This document shows, piece by piece, positions 33,306-41,982 of a DNA stretch of 64,000 bases. The notes under the pieces are model-generated. The model was given only the letters and a program-made list of their open reading frames with translations. It made no database searches and had not been told where the DNA came from. The stretch is taken from assembly GCA_000972765.1 (NCBI GenBank), contig CP011265.1, positions 3,221,001 to 3,285,000 on the forward strand. Reading direction: 5' to 3'. The first letter of the stretch is position 1, and each line of letters begins with the position of its first letter. Origin of the DNA: Verrucomicrobia bacterium IMCC26134. GTDB lineage: Bacteria; Verrucomicrobiota; Verrucomicrobiia; Opitutales; Opitutaceae. A program made the translations under genes and the position numbers.

Positions 33306-33837
33306 CAGAGACCTGGACTGAACACGAACTCCGCAGGAAGGGGGCATGATTTTCATAATACAAAACTACGTTAGGTAACCTTGGGTATTGGATAAAAAGC
33401 TCGCAAAAAAGGGGTGGAGCGAACGAAGGGCACAAGTTCATACCGATCTAAACTGGGGACAAACCCGGCTTTGCGCGCATCGTTGAGCTAGGAGGAGGAC
33501 TGCTGCATTTTAGGGCCGACGTTTCTGCCTTGGGAAATACCGGAAGGGTGATCTGGCTTACACACCGGATCGATAGCCCGATATCCCCTCGTTGCTCAAA
33601 CGTGCCTAGACCGGTGCCGACTCCGGTGCTCGCTTCACCTGCACTGCCCGCCAGTTCAACAATGCGCACGCCGTTGCATTTGTGAGTGCAGGTTGATTCC
33701 GGTGTTTTAAATCGAAACTTCAAGTTTCCCCTTCCCCTCACCCCCAAACCAAACCGTCCAACCAAGTCATCCAAGACAGGCGGGCTTTTTTAGTTTTACC
33801 CGACTGTCAGGTGGCTTCGGCGACACTGTTCATCCCC
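33306..33837. other. Divergent intergenic region
   Basis: I see no gene. It carries TTACCTAACG on the minus strand (33369-33378) for the prepilin-like gene and TTACCCGAC (33796-33804) 34 nt before the Ig-protein start. A short minus-strand open frame (33448-33774) has no family resemblance. CGGGCTTTTTT at 33781-33791 lacks a matching arm and is not a terminator. Confidence 0.45.
33369..33378 (-). promoter_or_regulatory. Partial leader motif, copy F
   Basis: TTACCTAACG on the minus strand matches the 5' half of copies C and D exactly. The ATCG and TGTTG parts are absent at the expected spacing. Confidence 0.35.
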
Positions 33838-36800
33838 ATGAGCCATAACCCAGAACCGTCTACCATTCGCAGGGGGCTATCCCTGCTTGCCGCCCTCGTC
33901 GCGTCTATACCCTTCACCGCTTCGGCGGAATCAGTGGCATTCAAAGCCGATTTCAACGGCTCTACGAATTCCGTAAAAATTAATCCAGCCGTCATCACGC
34001 CCACGGGTGCGACATGGAACGGTATGTGGAATAAGGCCAGCGGTGCACTCGCTGTAGATACCTATGGCATCACGCTTTCCTCCACGACGTCATCGACTTC
34101 CGCGGCCATAGAGCTCGCAGGTCGCGTCACGCAAGGTCCGATCTCCCTCGCAAACACCGGAGACTTCATCGAGGTGAGCGGTCAGGTATATGTAGCGGGC
34201 ATTCAAAACTTCGCGGTCGGTCTTTTCAATTCCGGCGGCGTTGACCCCCTGGTCACTCGTCCCGTCGATGGCGTGGCGATGTTGAACAACGGCTTAGTTG
34301 CCGTGGCCGGACAGGTCGCAACCGGTGGCACAACAGGATGGAAGGGCTATCGCGCCATGTCCCTGAACGCCGCCGTGACTGCCGACTTCAAGGCCCGAGC
34401 TGCTCAAACCGCCGGATCACCCTATGGCGCATGGGAACTCCTTACCATGGGAACGGGCGGATTCGCCACCCCTGGAGCGACAAACGCGGCAACGTCGGTT
34501 AACTCTCCCGCCGGCGTGACGGTCGGGTGGTCTGCGGAAACAGCCGTGACGGCCTACGACTTCGTCTACCGCATTCAACGGAGCGCGGGAGACGCATTGG
34601 CATTAACGTTCACCGTCACAAATCACGACACCAGCACCGTGATGTATTCCTCCAGCGGAACAGCCTCCTCCACGTCCGCCCCCAGTCTATTCACTTCAAC
34701 TTTCGATGCGATTGCCATCGGCGGCCGCGTGAGAGCGGCTCCTTACATACAGGTCACGGCATTAAAGCTCACCGCGTCCAACGCCGATATCACCAAGATT
34801 ACCGTCCAGCCGACCGACAAAAACATCCCCACCGGTGGCTCGGACAGCTTGAGCGTCACCGCCACCGGCACAGGCACGCTGGCGTATCAGTGGTATAAGG
34901 ACAGTGCAGCCATCGTGGGCGCGACTTCCGCCACCTATAATATTGCCGCAGCAAGCGGCGCCGACGCTGGAAGCTACTACGTCGTCGCCTCCAACGCCTA
35001 CGGCTCGGAGACCAGCTCGACCGTCACAGTTGCTTCGTCTGGTCTCTCCGCCCCGTCCTTTGCCACGCAGCCCACCGCCCAAAACGTGGACGCCGGCAGC
35101 ACCCTTACCTTGACCACCGCAGTCGGCGGAGCCCCCACCCCGACCTACCAGTGGCTCCATGACAACGTCGAGATTCCCGGCGCCACCAGCGCCATTTACA
35201 CCGTGGCAGCCTCCGCCGCCTCCGACGCAGGTAACTACAAGCTCGTCGCCACCAACAGCCAGGGCACCGCGACCAGCGATACCGTCGCCGTCACGATCAA
35301 CACCGCAGCACCCGTTATCACGGTCCAGCCGGCCCCGACCACCACGGTAAACGTCGGCACTGCGATCAACCTCTCCGTCACCGCCACCGGTCTCGCTCCG
35401 CCCACCTTTCAGTGGTATAAAGACACCGTTCTGATTCCCGGCGCCACTTCGTCAAGCTACAGCGTCCCGAACTCCACGACCGCGGATGCCGGCACACACA
35501 GCTACACCGTGACCGCCTCCAACTCGGTCAGCACGGCGACGAGCGATCCGGCGGCCGTGACCATCAATATCGTGAACCCCACGTTCACCACCCAGCCTCC
35601 GGCCGCTCTCACCATTAACTCTGGCGAGCGCATGCTGATCAACGCCGCCTACGCGGGCTCGGGCCCCCTCAGCTATCAGTGGTATAAGAATTCGACTCTC
35701 ATCCCCGGCGCGACGGGCTCCAGCTACACCATCGCGGCCGCATCCGGCACCGATGCCGGCAGCTACCACGTCGTCGTCACCAACGCGGGCGGCAATCTGA
35801 CCTCCATCGACACCGTCGTCACGGTTCAGAACGCGACCGAAACCAGCGTCTTCGCGACCGACTTCAGCACGGATACCCTCAATAACGCGACCACGCCGAT
35901 CACCTCTAACTCCACCAGCTGGTTCGTGCTAAGCCCTCGCGCAGCCAACAACTCCAGCATCGGTGACGACGCAGCGACGACGAGTGCAGTGGACCCCCGG
36001 CTCTTGCTCACCTGGAACACCACTTCCAGCTCGAGCACAGTCGAGACCGCCGCCCGTTTCGCCGCGACTCCGGTCGCACTGAGCACCACCGGCGAGTATA
36101 TCCGCCTGCGCGCCACCTTTAAGTCGACCAACCTCCGCATGCTCGCCTTTGGTCTCTACAACTCTGGCGGCGTCAGCCCGGTCGCTCTCGATAGCAGCGT
36201 CGGTGGCTCACTCATGGGCACCGGCTTCAGTGATGCAGTCAACGGCGGCACCCAAAATTGGGTGGGCTACCGCTCCGCCATGTCGGACGCCAGCTCCACG
36301 GGCGATGCTAGCACCCGCCCCGCCCAGGCGAGCACCACCACAAACAAGGGCCAGGACCTCGTATTCCCCGCAGGCAGCACCGGTTCCGCCTTCAGTGAGC
36401 CTGCTGGCGTGGTGATCGGTCTCCAGCCCGGCTTGACGGCTGCCGCGGCGTTCACGGCCAACACGACCTACACCCTCGTCTACACCGTGGCCCTCACTGC
36501 CAGCAATCAATACACCATCACCTACGGTCTCTACACCGGCGCCACCGCCAGTGGCACCCCGCTGTGCACCACCAGCATCACCACGAGCGTGGCCGCCGCG
36601 CTGCCCTCCGCCGTCACCACGAGCTTCGACGCCTTGGCGATCGGTCTCCGCAACGTCGACGGAACAACCGTCCCCACCCTCACCTTCACCTCCGTGTCGG
36701 TCGTCAAGGGTGCAGTGGTCACCTCTGTTGCGCCTGCCATCACCTCCCAGCCGACCGCCCAGTCCATCAGCGTGGGCGCATCGCTGACGCTCACCGCCGC

Positions 36801-37386
36801 CGCGTCCGGCACCCCGGCCCCCACCTATCAGTGGTATTTGGATAACATCCTCATCGCCGACGCCACCTCCGCCACCTACTCCGTGGTCTCGGCCTCCGCC
36901 GGTAACGCCGGCAGCTACAAGGTCATCGCCACCAACAGCGCCGGTTCCGCCACCAGTAACTCGGTCACGGTTGCAGTCACCACGCCGCTCACGCCCTTCC
37001 AGACGTGGTCAGCCAGCACAGGACTTACGGCCGGCGTAAATGACGGCTTGTCCCAAGATCCTGACGGAGACGGCATGAGCAACCTGCTCGAGTTCGCCCT
37101 CAATGGGAATCCCCTCGTGGCCAGCGCCTCTGTGCTGCCCGTCGCAACGGCCTCGGGTGGAAACGTAGCCCTGACCTACGACATTCAGGATGCCGCCCTC
37201 GCCTCCTATACGATCACCCCCGAGTCCTCGACCAACCTCTCCACCTGGAACACCGTGGTCCACGGTGTTGGCAGCGCCACGATCGTCCAAACCGTCGTCA
37301 ATGCCACCACCTCGCACGTGGTCGTCACCGTGCCCTCCAGCGGAACCCGCACCTTCCTCCGCGTGAAGGTCGCTCCCACGCCCTGA
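33838..37386 (+). CDS. Large secreted Ig-repeat protein with two copies of an unnamed beta-domain
   Basis: This 1182-residue protein has a signal peptide (LLAALVASIPFTASA). A beta-sandwich-like domain (about 30-310) is followed by four Ig-like repeats (about 317-665, each with YQWYKD or a close variant and a DAGSY strand). A second copy of the first domain covers 667-959 (TDFSTDTL, GLYNSGGVSPV, GGTQNWVGYR, RPAQ). Then come a fifth Ig repeat and the C-terminal DPDGDGMSNLLEFAL module ending TFLRVKVAPTP. The same unnamed domain is in the next gene, a pectate lyase, which suggests glycan binding. No catalytic motif is seen. The start at 33838 is preceded by ATCCCC and chosen for the signal peptide. 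A strong terminator follows at 37472-37500. Confidence 0.8.
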   Translation: MSHNPEPSTIRRGLSLLAALVASIPFTASAESVAFKADFNGSTNSVKINPAVITPTGATWNGMWNKASGALAVDTYGITLSSTTSSTSAAIELAGRVTQGPISLANTGDFIEVSGQVYVAGIQNFAVGLFNSGGVDPLVTRPVDGVAMLNNGLVAVAGQVATGGTTGWKGYRAMSLNAAVTADFKARAAQTAGSPYGAWELLTMGTGGFATPGATNAATSVNSPAGVTVGWSAETAVTAYDFVYRIQRSAGDALALTFTVTNHDTSTVMYSSSGTASSTSAPSLFTSTFDAIAIGGRVRAAPYIQVTALKLTASNADITKITVQPTDKNIPTGGSDSLSVTATGTGTLAYQWYKDSAAIVGATSATYNIAAASGADAGSYYVVASNAYGSETSSTVTVASSGLSAPSFATQPTAQNVDAGSTLTLTTAVGGAPTPTYQWLHDNVEIPGATSAIYTVAASAASDAGNYKLVATNSQGTATSDTVAVTINTAAPVITVQPAPTTTVNVGTAINLSVTATGLAPPTFQWYKDTVLIPGATSSSYSVPNSTTADAGTHSYTVTASNSVSTATSDPAAVTINIVNPTFTTQPPAALTINSGERMLINAAYAGSGPLSYQWYKNSTLIPGATGSSYTIAAASGTDAGSYHVVVTNAGGNLTSIDTVVTVQNATETSVFATDFSTDTLNNATTPITSNSTSWFVLSPRAANNSSIGDDAATTSAVDPRLLLTWNTTSSSSTVETAARFAATPVALSTTGEYIRLRATFKSTNLRMLAFGLYNSGGVSPVALDSSVGGSLMGTGFSDAVNGGTQNWVGYRSAMSDASSTGDASTRPAQASTTTNKGQDLVFPAGSTGSAFSEPAGVVIGLQPGLTAAAAFTANTTYTLVYTVALTASNQYTITYGLYTGATASGTPLCTTSITTSVAAALPSAVTTSFDALAIGLRNVDGTTVPTLTFTSVSVVKGAVVTSVAPAITSQPTAQSISVGASLTLTAAASGTPAPTYQWYLDNILIADATSATYSVVSASAGNAGSYKVIATNSAGSATSNSVTVAVTTPLTPFQTWSASTGLTAGVNDGLSQDPDGDGMSNLLEFALNGNPLVASASVLPVATASGGNVALTYDIQDAALASYTITPESSTNLSTWNTVVHGVGSATIVQTVVNATTSHVVVTVPSSGTRTFLRVKVAPTP

Positions 37387-37471
37387 GCACGGGGTTAACC
37401 CGACCGGGCCCACCGCGAGATCGGCGTGTCATATCGCCGCTCTCGCAACGGTCAGGCCCCCTCTTTTAGCC

Positions 37472-37504
37472 AAGCGTGGCGCATCCCGTGCGCCACGCTT
37501 TTTT
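37472..37504 (+). terminator. Strong rho-independent terminator
   Basis: A perfect 12-bp stem, AAGCGTGGCGCA paired with TGCGCCACGCTT, has loop TCCCG and is followed by TTTTATTTT. It ends the Ig-protein transcript 86 nt after its stop and separates it from the pectate lyase gene. Confidence 0.9.
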
Positions 37505-37600
37505 ATTTTCAAACCCCCAATATTGATCGGCCCAGCTGCATTGGCTTTCCTGAAGCAAAGGTCGCACCGTTTTCAGCGTCACCAGCTATCCCCCATCCCC

Positions 37601-40600
37601 ATGAACTCCTCCCAGAAAACCTTTGGAATGGTCGCGGCGGCAGGACGCGTTCTCGCGGTGGCGATGACCTTCGCGGCAAGTATCTCTCTGCGTGCCCAAC
37701 CCCTCGCCTTTCCCGGCGCGGAAGGCTACGGCCGCTTCTCGACCGGCGGACGCGGCGGGGTCGTTTATCACGTCACCAATCTCAACGACAGCGGACCCGG
37801 ATCGCTCCGCGCCGCCGTCATCAGCGCGGGGCCACGCACCGTCGTCTTCGACGTCTCGGGCACCATCTACCTCAGCTCCACCCTGCGCATCACCAACGGC
37901 AACCTCACCATCGCCGGCCAGACCGCGCCGGGCGACGGTATCTGCCTCGCCAACTATCCCATCGATCCGAGCAACTCGTCCAACGTCGTCATTCGCTTTA
38001 TTCGCTCCCGCCTCGGCGACGGAGCCAACCTCGAAAACGACGCCTTCTCCTGCCGCTACGCGACCGATGTGATCGTTGATCACTGCTCCTTCTCCTGGTC
38101 GATAGACGAGACCGCGACCGCCTACGACAACACCCGCTTCACCATGCAGTGGTGCTTCGCCACGGAGAGCCTCCGCGACTCCGTGCACAATAAAGGCGCC
38201 CACGGCTACGGAGGAATTTGGGGCGGCCTCGGCGCGACTTTTCATCACAACCTGCTCGCCCATCACGACAGCCGGAATCCGCGCTTCGGCGGAGCGCGTT
38301 ACCACGGGACCGATGGGGAATATTGCGACGTCCGAAACAACGTCATCTACAACTGGAAGGGCAACAGTTGCTACGGGGGCGAGCCCACCGACGCCGGCAT
38401 TCCCTCGCACCAGAACCTGATCAACAACTACTACAAACCCGGTCCCGCCACCGGCACCGGCACCATCCGTTACCGCATCCTGAATCCCTCCGCCAACGCG
38501 CTCAGCACCGGCTCGCTCTACGGCCTCTTTCACGTCGCCGGCAACGTCGCCGCCGCGAGCTCCACCGTCACCGCCGATAACTGGGCCGGCGGCGTGCAAG
38601 GCCCCACCGCCGCGCAATTGACCGCTATGCGCGCCGACACGCCGTTCACGGTCGCCCCTGTCTCGACCCAAACCGCGACGGCCGCGTATTCGTTCGTTCT
38701 CGCCTACGCTGGCTGCCGCCTGCCTGCCCGCGATTCCGTGGATGCTCGCGTTGCCTCCGAGGTGAGCAACGGCACGGTCACCTACTACGGCAGTAAAAAC
38801 GGCTACCCTGGAATCATCGATTCTCAAACCGATGTCGGCGGCTACCCGGTGCTCAACTCTCTCGCCGCCCCGACGGATACCGATCAGGACGGCATGCCCG
38901 ACGCTTGGGAAACCGCCCAGGGCTTGAACCCCGCCGACGCAAGCGACCGCAACCTCACCAACACCGAAAGCTACACCAAACTCGAAGTGTATCTGAACAG
39001 CCTCGCCGCACCTGCCTTTCCCTTGCCCAGCATCAGCACCCAGCCGGCGTCCGCCATGGTGGCACTCGGATCGGCCCTGAACCTGTCCGTGGCGGCGACC
39101 GGCACCGGCACGCTCGCCTATCAATGGTATAAAAACGGCAACGCTCTAGCCGGGGCGACGAACTCCAGCTACACGGTGGCGAGCACCTCATCCGGCGACG
39201 TCGGCACCTACCAGGTGATCGTCACCGGTGACTATGGCTCCACGTCATCCGCCACCGCCACGGTCACCATCACGGTCTCGCCACCCGCTATCACCACCCA
39301 GCCTGCCGCATTAGAACTGACAGTCGGGCAGGCCGCCAGTTTCAGCGTCGCCGCCACCGGCTCCGCTCCCTTGAGCTACCAATGGTATCGCGGCGCCGGC
39401 CAGCTCATCGCCGGCGCCACCTCGGCCACCTACCCCATCGCCGCCGTCGCGCTTAGCGACGCCGCCAGCTACTACGTGGTCGTAACCAACCCCAACGGCT
39501 CGACCACCAGCGCCGCGGCCGCGCTCAGCGTGAATGCGTTCAGCGCCGGCTACGTGTTCTCCACCGACTTCTCGACCAATACCATACACGCCGTTTCACC
39601 CCTGCTGACCGCCTCGACGACGAACTGGTATGTGATGTCGGCCAAGAACGCCACGACCTCAAGCGTGGGCGACGATCCCGCCACCAACGGCGTCATCGAG
39701 ACACGCCCCCTGGACCTCACGATGCCGCTCACGACTTCGGGTATCGTGGAGTCGGCCGCCTTCTTCGCCGCTTCGCCCAAAACCCTCGCCGCCCTGGGCG
39801 ATGTTCTGCGTGCGCGAATGGTTTTCCGACCGACCAATGTCAAAAACGTCGGCCTGGGATTATTCAAGTCGGGCGGCGTCCCCCCCTACACCGGTCTGAT
39901 CAACTCACAGCTCATCTCCACCTCCACCACCTTCGCCACCGGCGGCACTCAAAACTGGCTCGGCTACCGCGCCGTGGTCACCACCGCCACCGCCACCGCC
40001 AACCTTGAAGCCCGTCCCGCGCAGAACGGATTAAGCAACACGTCCCAGACACTGATCGTCCCGGGCACGGGTTCATCCGCGCCCACCATTATTAGCATCG
40101 GCAGCATCCCCGCCTCGGCAGGGTCCGTCACTTTCACCGACGGGCAAACCTACACGCTTACCGTCACCCTCACCCGGGCCAGCGAAACGACCTTCACGCT
40201 AGCCTGCACCGTCCACGCCGGCACGGATACCGCAGCCGCCGCGCTTTTTTCCACCAGCGCCACGACGACGACGGCGGGGACGCTGCCGGCGGATGTGACG
40301 AACGCCTTCGACGCCCTAGGCATTGGCTATCGCAACGCCGGCGGCGCCTCCGTTTCACACCTCACCGTCACGAGCCTGCGAGTAGACTATGAGCCCGTGC
40401 CGGTGCCGGATGCTTACTCCGCCTTGATCGCCGCCAGTGGCTTGTCGCTCGCGGGCAACGGCGCCCTTACCGCTGATCCCGACGGAGACGGCGTCCCCAA
40501 CGCCCTCGAATTCATCCAAGGCGGCAACCCGTCCTCCTCCGACAGCACGCCTCATCCGGCCTGCGTGGCCGAATCCGATACGACGGTGGCGTTCAGCTTT

Positions 40601-40804
40601 GCGCGACACCTCGATGCGACGTCCCTCTTCACCCTCACCGTCGAGCAATCCGCCGACCTCACCACCTGGAGCCCTCTCACGGAGGGCTCCGTCGGAGTAA
40701 CCATGACGACCGCTCCGCTCGATCCCGACCACGAACTCGTGACGGTGCGCGCCCCCCTGTCGCCGCCCCGCACTTTCTACCGCCTGCGCGCGACCTCGCG
40801 TTGA
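37601..40804 (+). CDS. PL1-type pectate lyase with Ig repeats, unnamed beta-domain and C-terminal module
   Basis: This 1067-residue secreted lyase would cleave polygalacturonate by beta-elimination. After the signal peptide (to SLRAQ) comes the parallel beta-helix (about 30-420) with AFPGAEGYGRFSTGGRGG, HVTNLNDSGPGSLRAAV, TIAGQTAPGDGI and the catalytic-face segment HHDSRNPRFGG, as in bacterial PL1-like lyases. A short DTDQDGMPDAWE thrombospondin-3-like linker is near 425. Two Ig-like repeats (about 475-645, YQWYKN and YQWYRG), the unnamed beta-domain shared with the upstream gene (about 648-930) and the C-terminal DPDGDGVPNALEF module ending TFYRLRATSR follow. The ATG at 37601 is chosen for the signal peptide and the usual C-rich leader. 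Calcium dependence is expected from the family. Confidence 0.87.
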   Translation: MNSSQKTFGMVAAAGRVLAVAMTFAASISLRAQPLAFPGAEGYGRFSTGGRGGVVYHVTNLNDSGPGSLRAAVISAGPRTVVFDVSGTIYLSSTLRITNGNLTIAGQTAPGDGICLANYPIDPSNSSNVVIRFIRSRLGDGANLENDAFSCRYATDVIVDHCSFSWSIDETATAYDNTRFTMQWCFATESLRDSVHNKGAHGYGGIWGGLGATFHHNLLAHHDSRNPRFGGARYHGTDGEYCDVRNNVIYNWKGNSCYGGEPTDAGIPSHQNLINNYYKPGPATGTGTIRYRILNPSANALSTGSLYGLFHVAGNVAAASSTVTADNWAGGVQGPTAAQLTAMRADTPFTVAPVSTQTATAAYSFVLAYAGCRLPARDSVDARVASEVSNGTVTYYGSKNGYPGIIDSQTDVGGYPVLNSLAAPTDTDQDGMPDAWETAQGLNPADASDRNLTNTESYTKLEVYLNSLAAPAFPLPSISTQPASAMVALGSALNLSVAATGTGTLAYQWYKNGNALAGATNSSYTVASTSSGDVGTYQVIVTGDYGSTSSATATVTITVSPPAITTQPAALELTVGQAASFSVAATGSAPLSYQWYRGAGQLIAGATSATYPIAAVALSDAASYYVVVTNPNGSTTSAAAALSVNAFSAGYVFSTDFSTNTIHAVSPLLTASTTNWYVMSAKNATTSSVGDDPATNGVIETRPLDLTMPLTTSGIVESAAFFAASPKTLAALGDVLRARMVFRPTNVKNVGLGLFKSGGVPPYTGLINSQLISTSTTFATGGTQNWLGYRAVVTTATATANLEARPAQNGLSNTSQTLIVPGTGSSAPTIISIGSIPASAGSVTFTDGQTYTLTVTLTRASETTFTLACTVHAGTDTAAAALFSTSATTTTAGTLPADVTNAFDALGIGYRNAGGASVSHLTVTSLRVDYEPVPVPDAYSALIAASGLSLAGNGALTADPDGDGVPNALEFIQGGNPSSSDSTPHPACVAESDTTVAFSFARHLDATSLFTLTVEQSADLTTWSPLTEGSVGVTMTTAPLDPDHELVTVRAPLSPPRTFYRLRATSR

Positions 40805-40995
40805 CCAGTCTTAACCTTCTTCACCGTGCGTCCTGCGCAACGATGGCAACATAAGGGGAATCGCTGATAACCTAGCAAAAGGCACAGCCTGGCGTCGTGC
40901 CCCGAGACAGGCTTTCAGCCCTTTGTCTCCGGTCTCATTACCCCGCTAGGCGAGTAGTTAGGTTCTGTATCCCAAAAAACAGTCACCTCCACTTG

Positions 40996-41178
40996 ATGAA
41001 TCTATACCGTCCCCTGCTGGCCGCGCTGGTGTTTGCTGTTTTCCAACTCACCACGACCACGCACGCCGCCGTGATGAACGACTTCACCACTGAAAAAATG
41101 TCGGCGCGAGGCCTTGGCTTTCAAGCCAAGGCATTAAACGGGCGATCCACTTCCCTCCCTCTCCGGGGGCGTCGATAG
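40996..41178 (+). pseudogene. Possible 5' remnant of a secreted-protein gene
   Basis: This short frame encodes a good signal peptide (MNLYRPLLAALVFAVFQ, then THAAVMNDF) and then runs antisense into the 3' end of the esterase gene, stopping after 60 codons with low-complexity sequence. It looks like the front of a gene cut off by a rearrangement at about 41080. A leader-motif-like TTACC stands 58 nt upstream. Confidence 0.35.
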
Positions 41179-41962
41179 TGAAGGCACCGTGTCCTCCGGT
41201 CGGGACGATCCAAAGATGGCTGGCGGCTCCGGCGTCCTGATAGGCTTTGCCGATGGCGCGGGCGAAATCAGCAGGCGCGGTCTTGTCATCCTCCGCCGAG
41301 CCGATGAAGGCGGCCGGCGCCTCGCGACGTATGGGATAATCCGCGATGGTGCGGCCTGCCGGCCAGGGACTGAGCAGGACGACAAAATCGGGACGACTGC
41401 TCCGGCGCTGCACCGGGTCGGCGGCGTCGGGGACGCCGGCGTCAAAATGGCTGGCGACGTTGAGGGCAAGATTCGCGCCGGCGGACCAGCCGACCATCCC
41501 GATCTTATCCGGAGCGATACCCCACTCGCGGGCGTGCTCGCGGACGAAACGGACCGCCCGCTCGCCGTCCGCCAGCGCGTCCGACGCGAGGTCGGCGGAG
41601 GGCGGGGAGGTGCGATATTTGAGCGAGATGATCGCGACGTTGCGCGGCAGGAAGGCGGCGACCGCGCCGTCTGCGCCGACGAGGCGGGTGAGGTGGGTGT
41701 AGCCGCCGCCGCAGCAAGCGATCAAGGCCATACGCCCGCCTTCGGGCGCGGGCCCCTCAGGCAGATAGAGCAGGAGGCCAGGCACGCCGACCCTCCAGTA
41801 GCGACCGGTGCCGTCGTCGGCCCCCGGCGTCGCGCCCGCGACCATGCCCGGCGGCTCGCCAGGCCAGAGAGGCAGCATCGGCGGTTCAGCCGACGCGGCG
41901 AGGCCCCGCGCAGCGACGAGACCGAGGAGCAGAAACGGAAGCGAACGGCGGAGGGTTTTCAT
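41084..41962 (-). CDS. Secreted alpha/beta-hydrolase esterase (pectin/xylan acetylesterase-like)
   Basis: This 292-residue serine hydrolase has a signal peptide (SLPFLLLGLVAARGLAASA). The nucleophile elbow is GWSAGAN, the oxyanion-hole segment is CCGGGYTHL, and the acid and His are probably in GSAEDDKTAP and PTGGHGAF. Proteins of this kind remove acetyl groups from plant polysaccharides. It is the last gene of the long minus-strand operon, 20 nt after the CE12-CE8 fusion, which suits a role on acetylated pectin. The start at 41962 gives the signal peptide directly; the frame to 42001 overlaps the upstream gene. Confidence 0.8.
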   Translation of the reverse strand: MKTLRRSLPFLLLGLVAARGLAASAEPPMLPLWPGEPPGMVAGATPGADDGTGRYWRVGVPGLLLYLPEGPAPEGGRMALIACCGGGYTHLTRLVGADGAVAAFLPRNVAIISLKYRTSPPSADLASDALADGERAVRFVREHAREWGIAPDKIGMVGWSAGANLALNVASHFDAGVPDAADPVQRRSSRPDFVVLLSPWPAGRTIADYPIRREAPAAFIGSAEDDKTAPADFARAIGKAYQDAGAASHLWIVPTGGHGAFTIDAPGEGGKWIARLMPWLESQGLAPTFFQW

Positions 41963-41982
41963 CAGGATCGGGCGCGGATAAC

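Noticed and set aside
33781-33791. CGGGCTTTTTT as a rho-independent terminator.
   Set aside because: No GCCCG arm lies upstream to form the stem.
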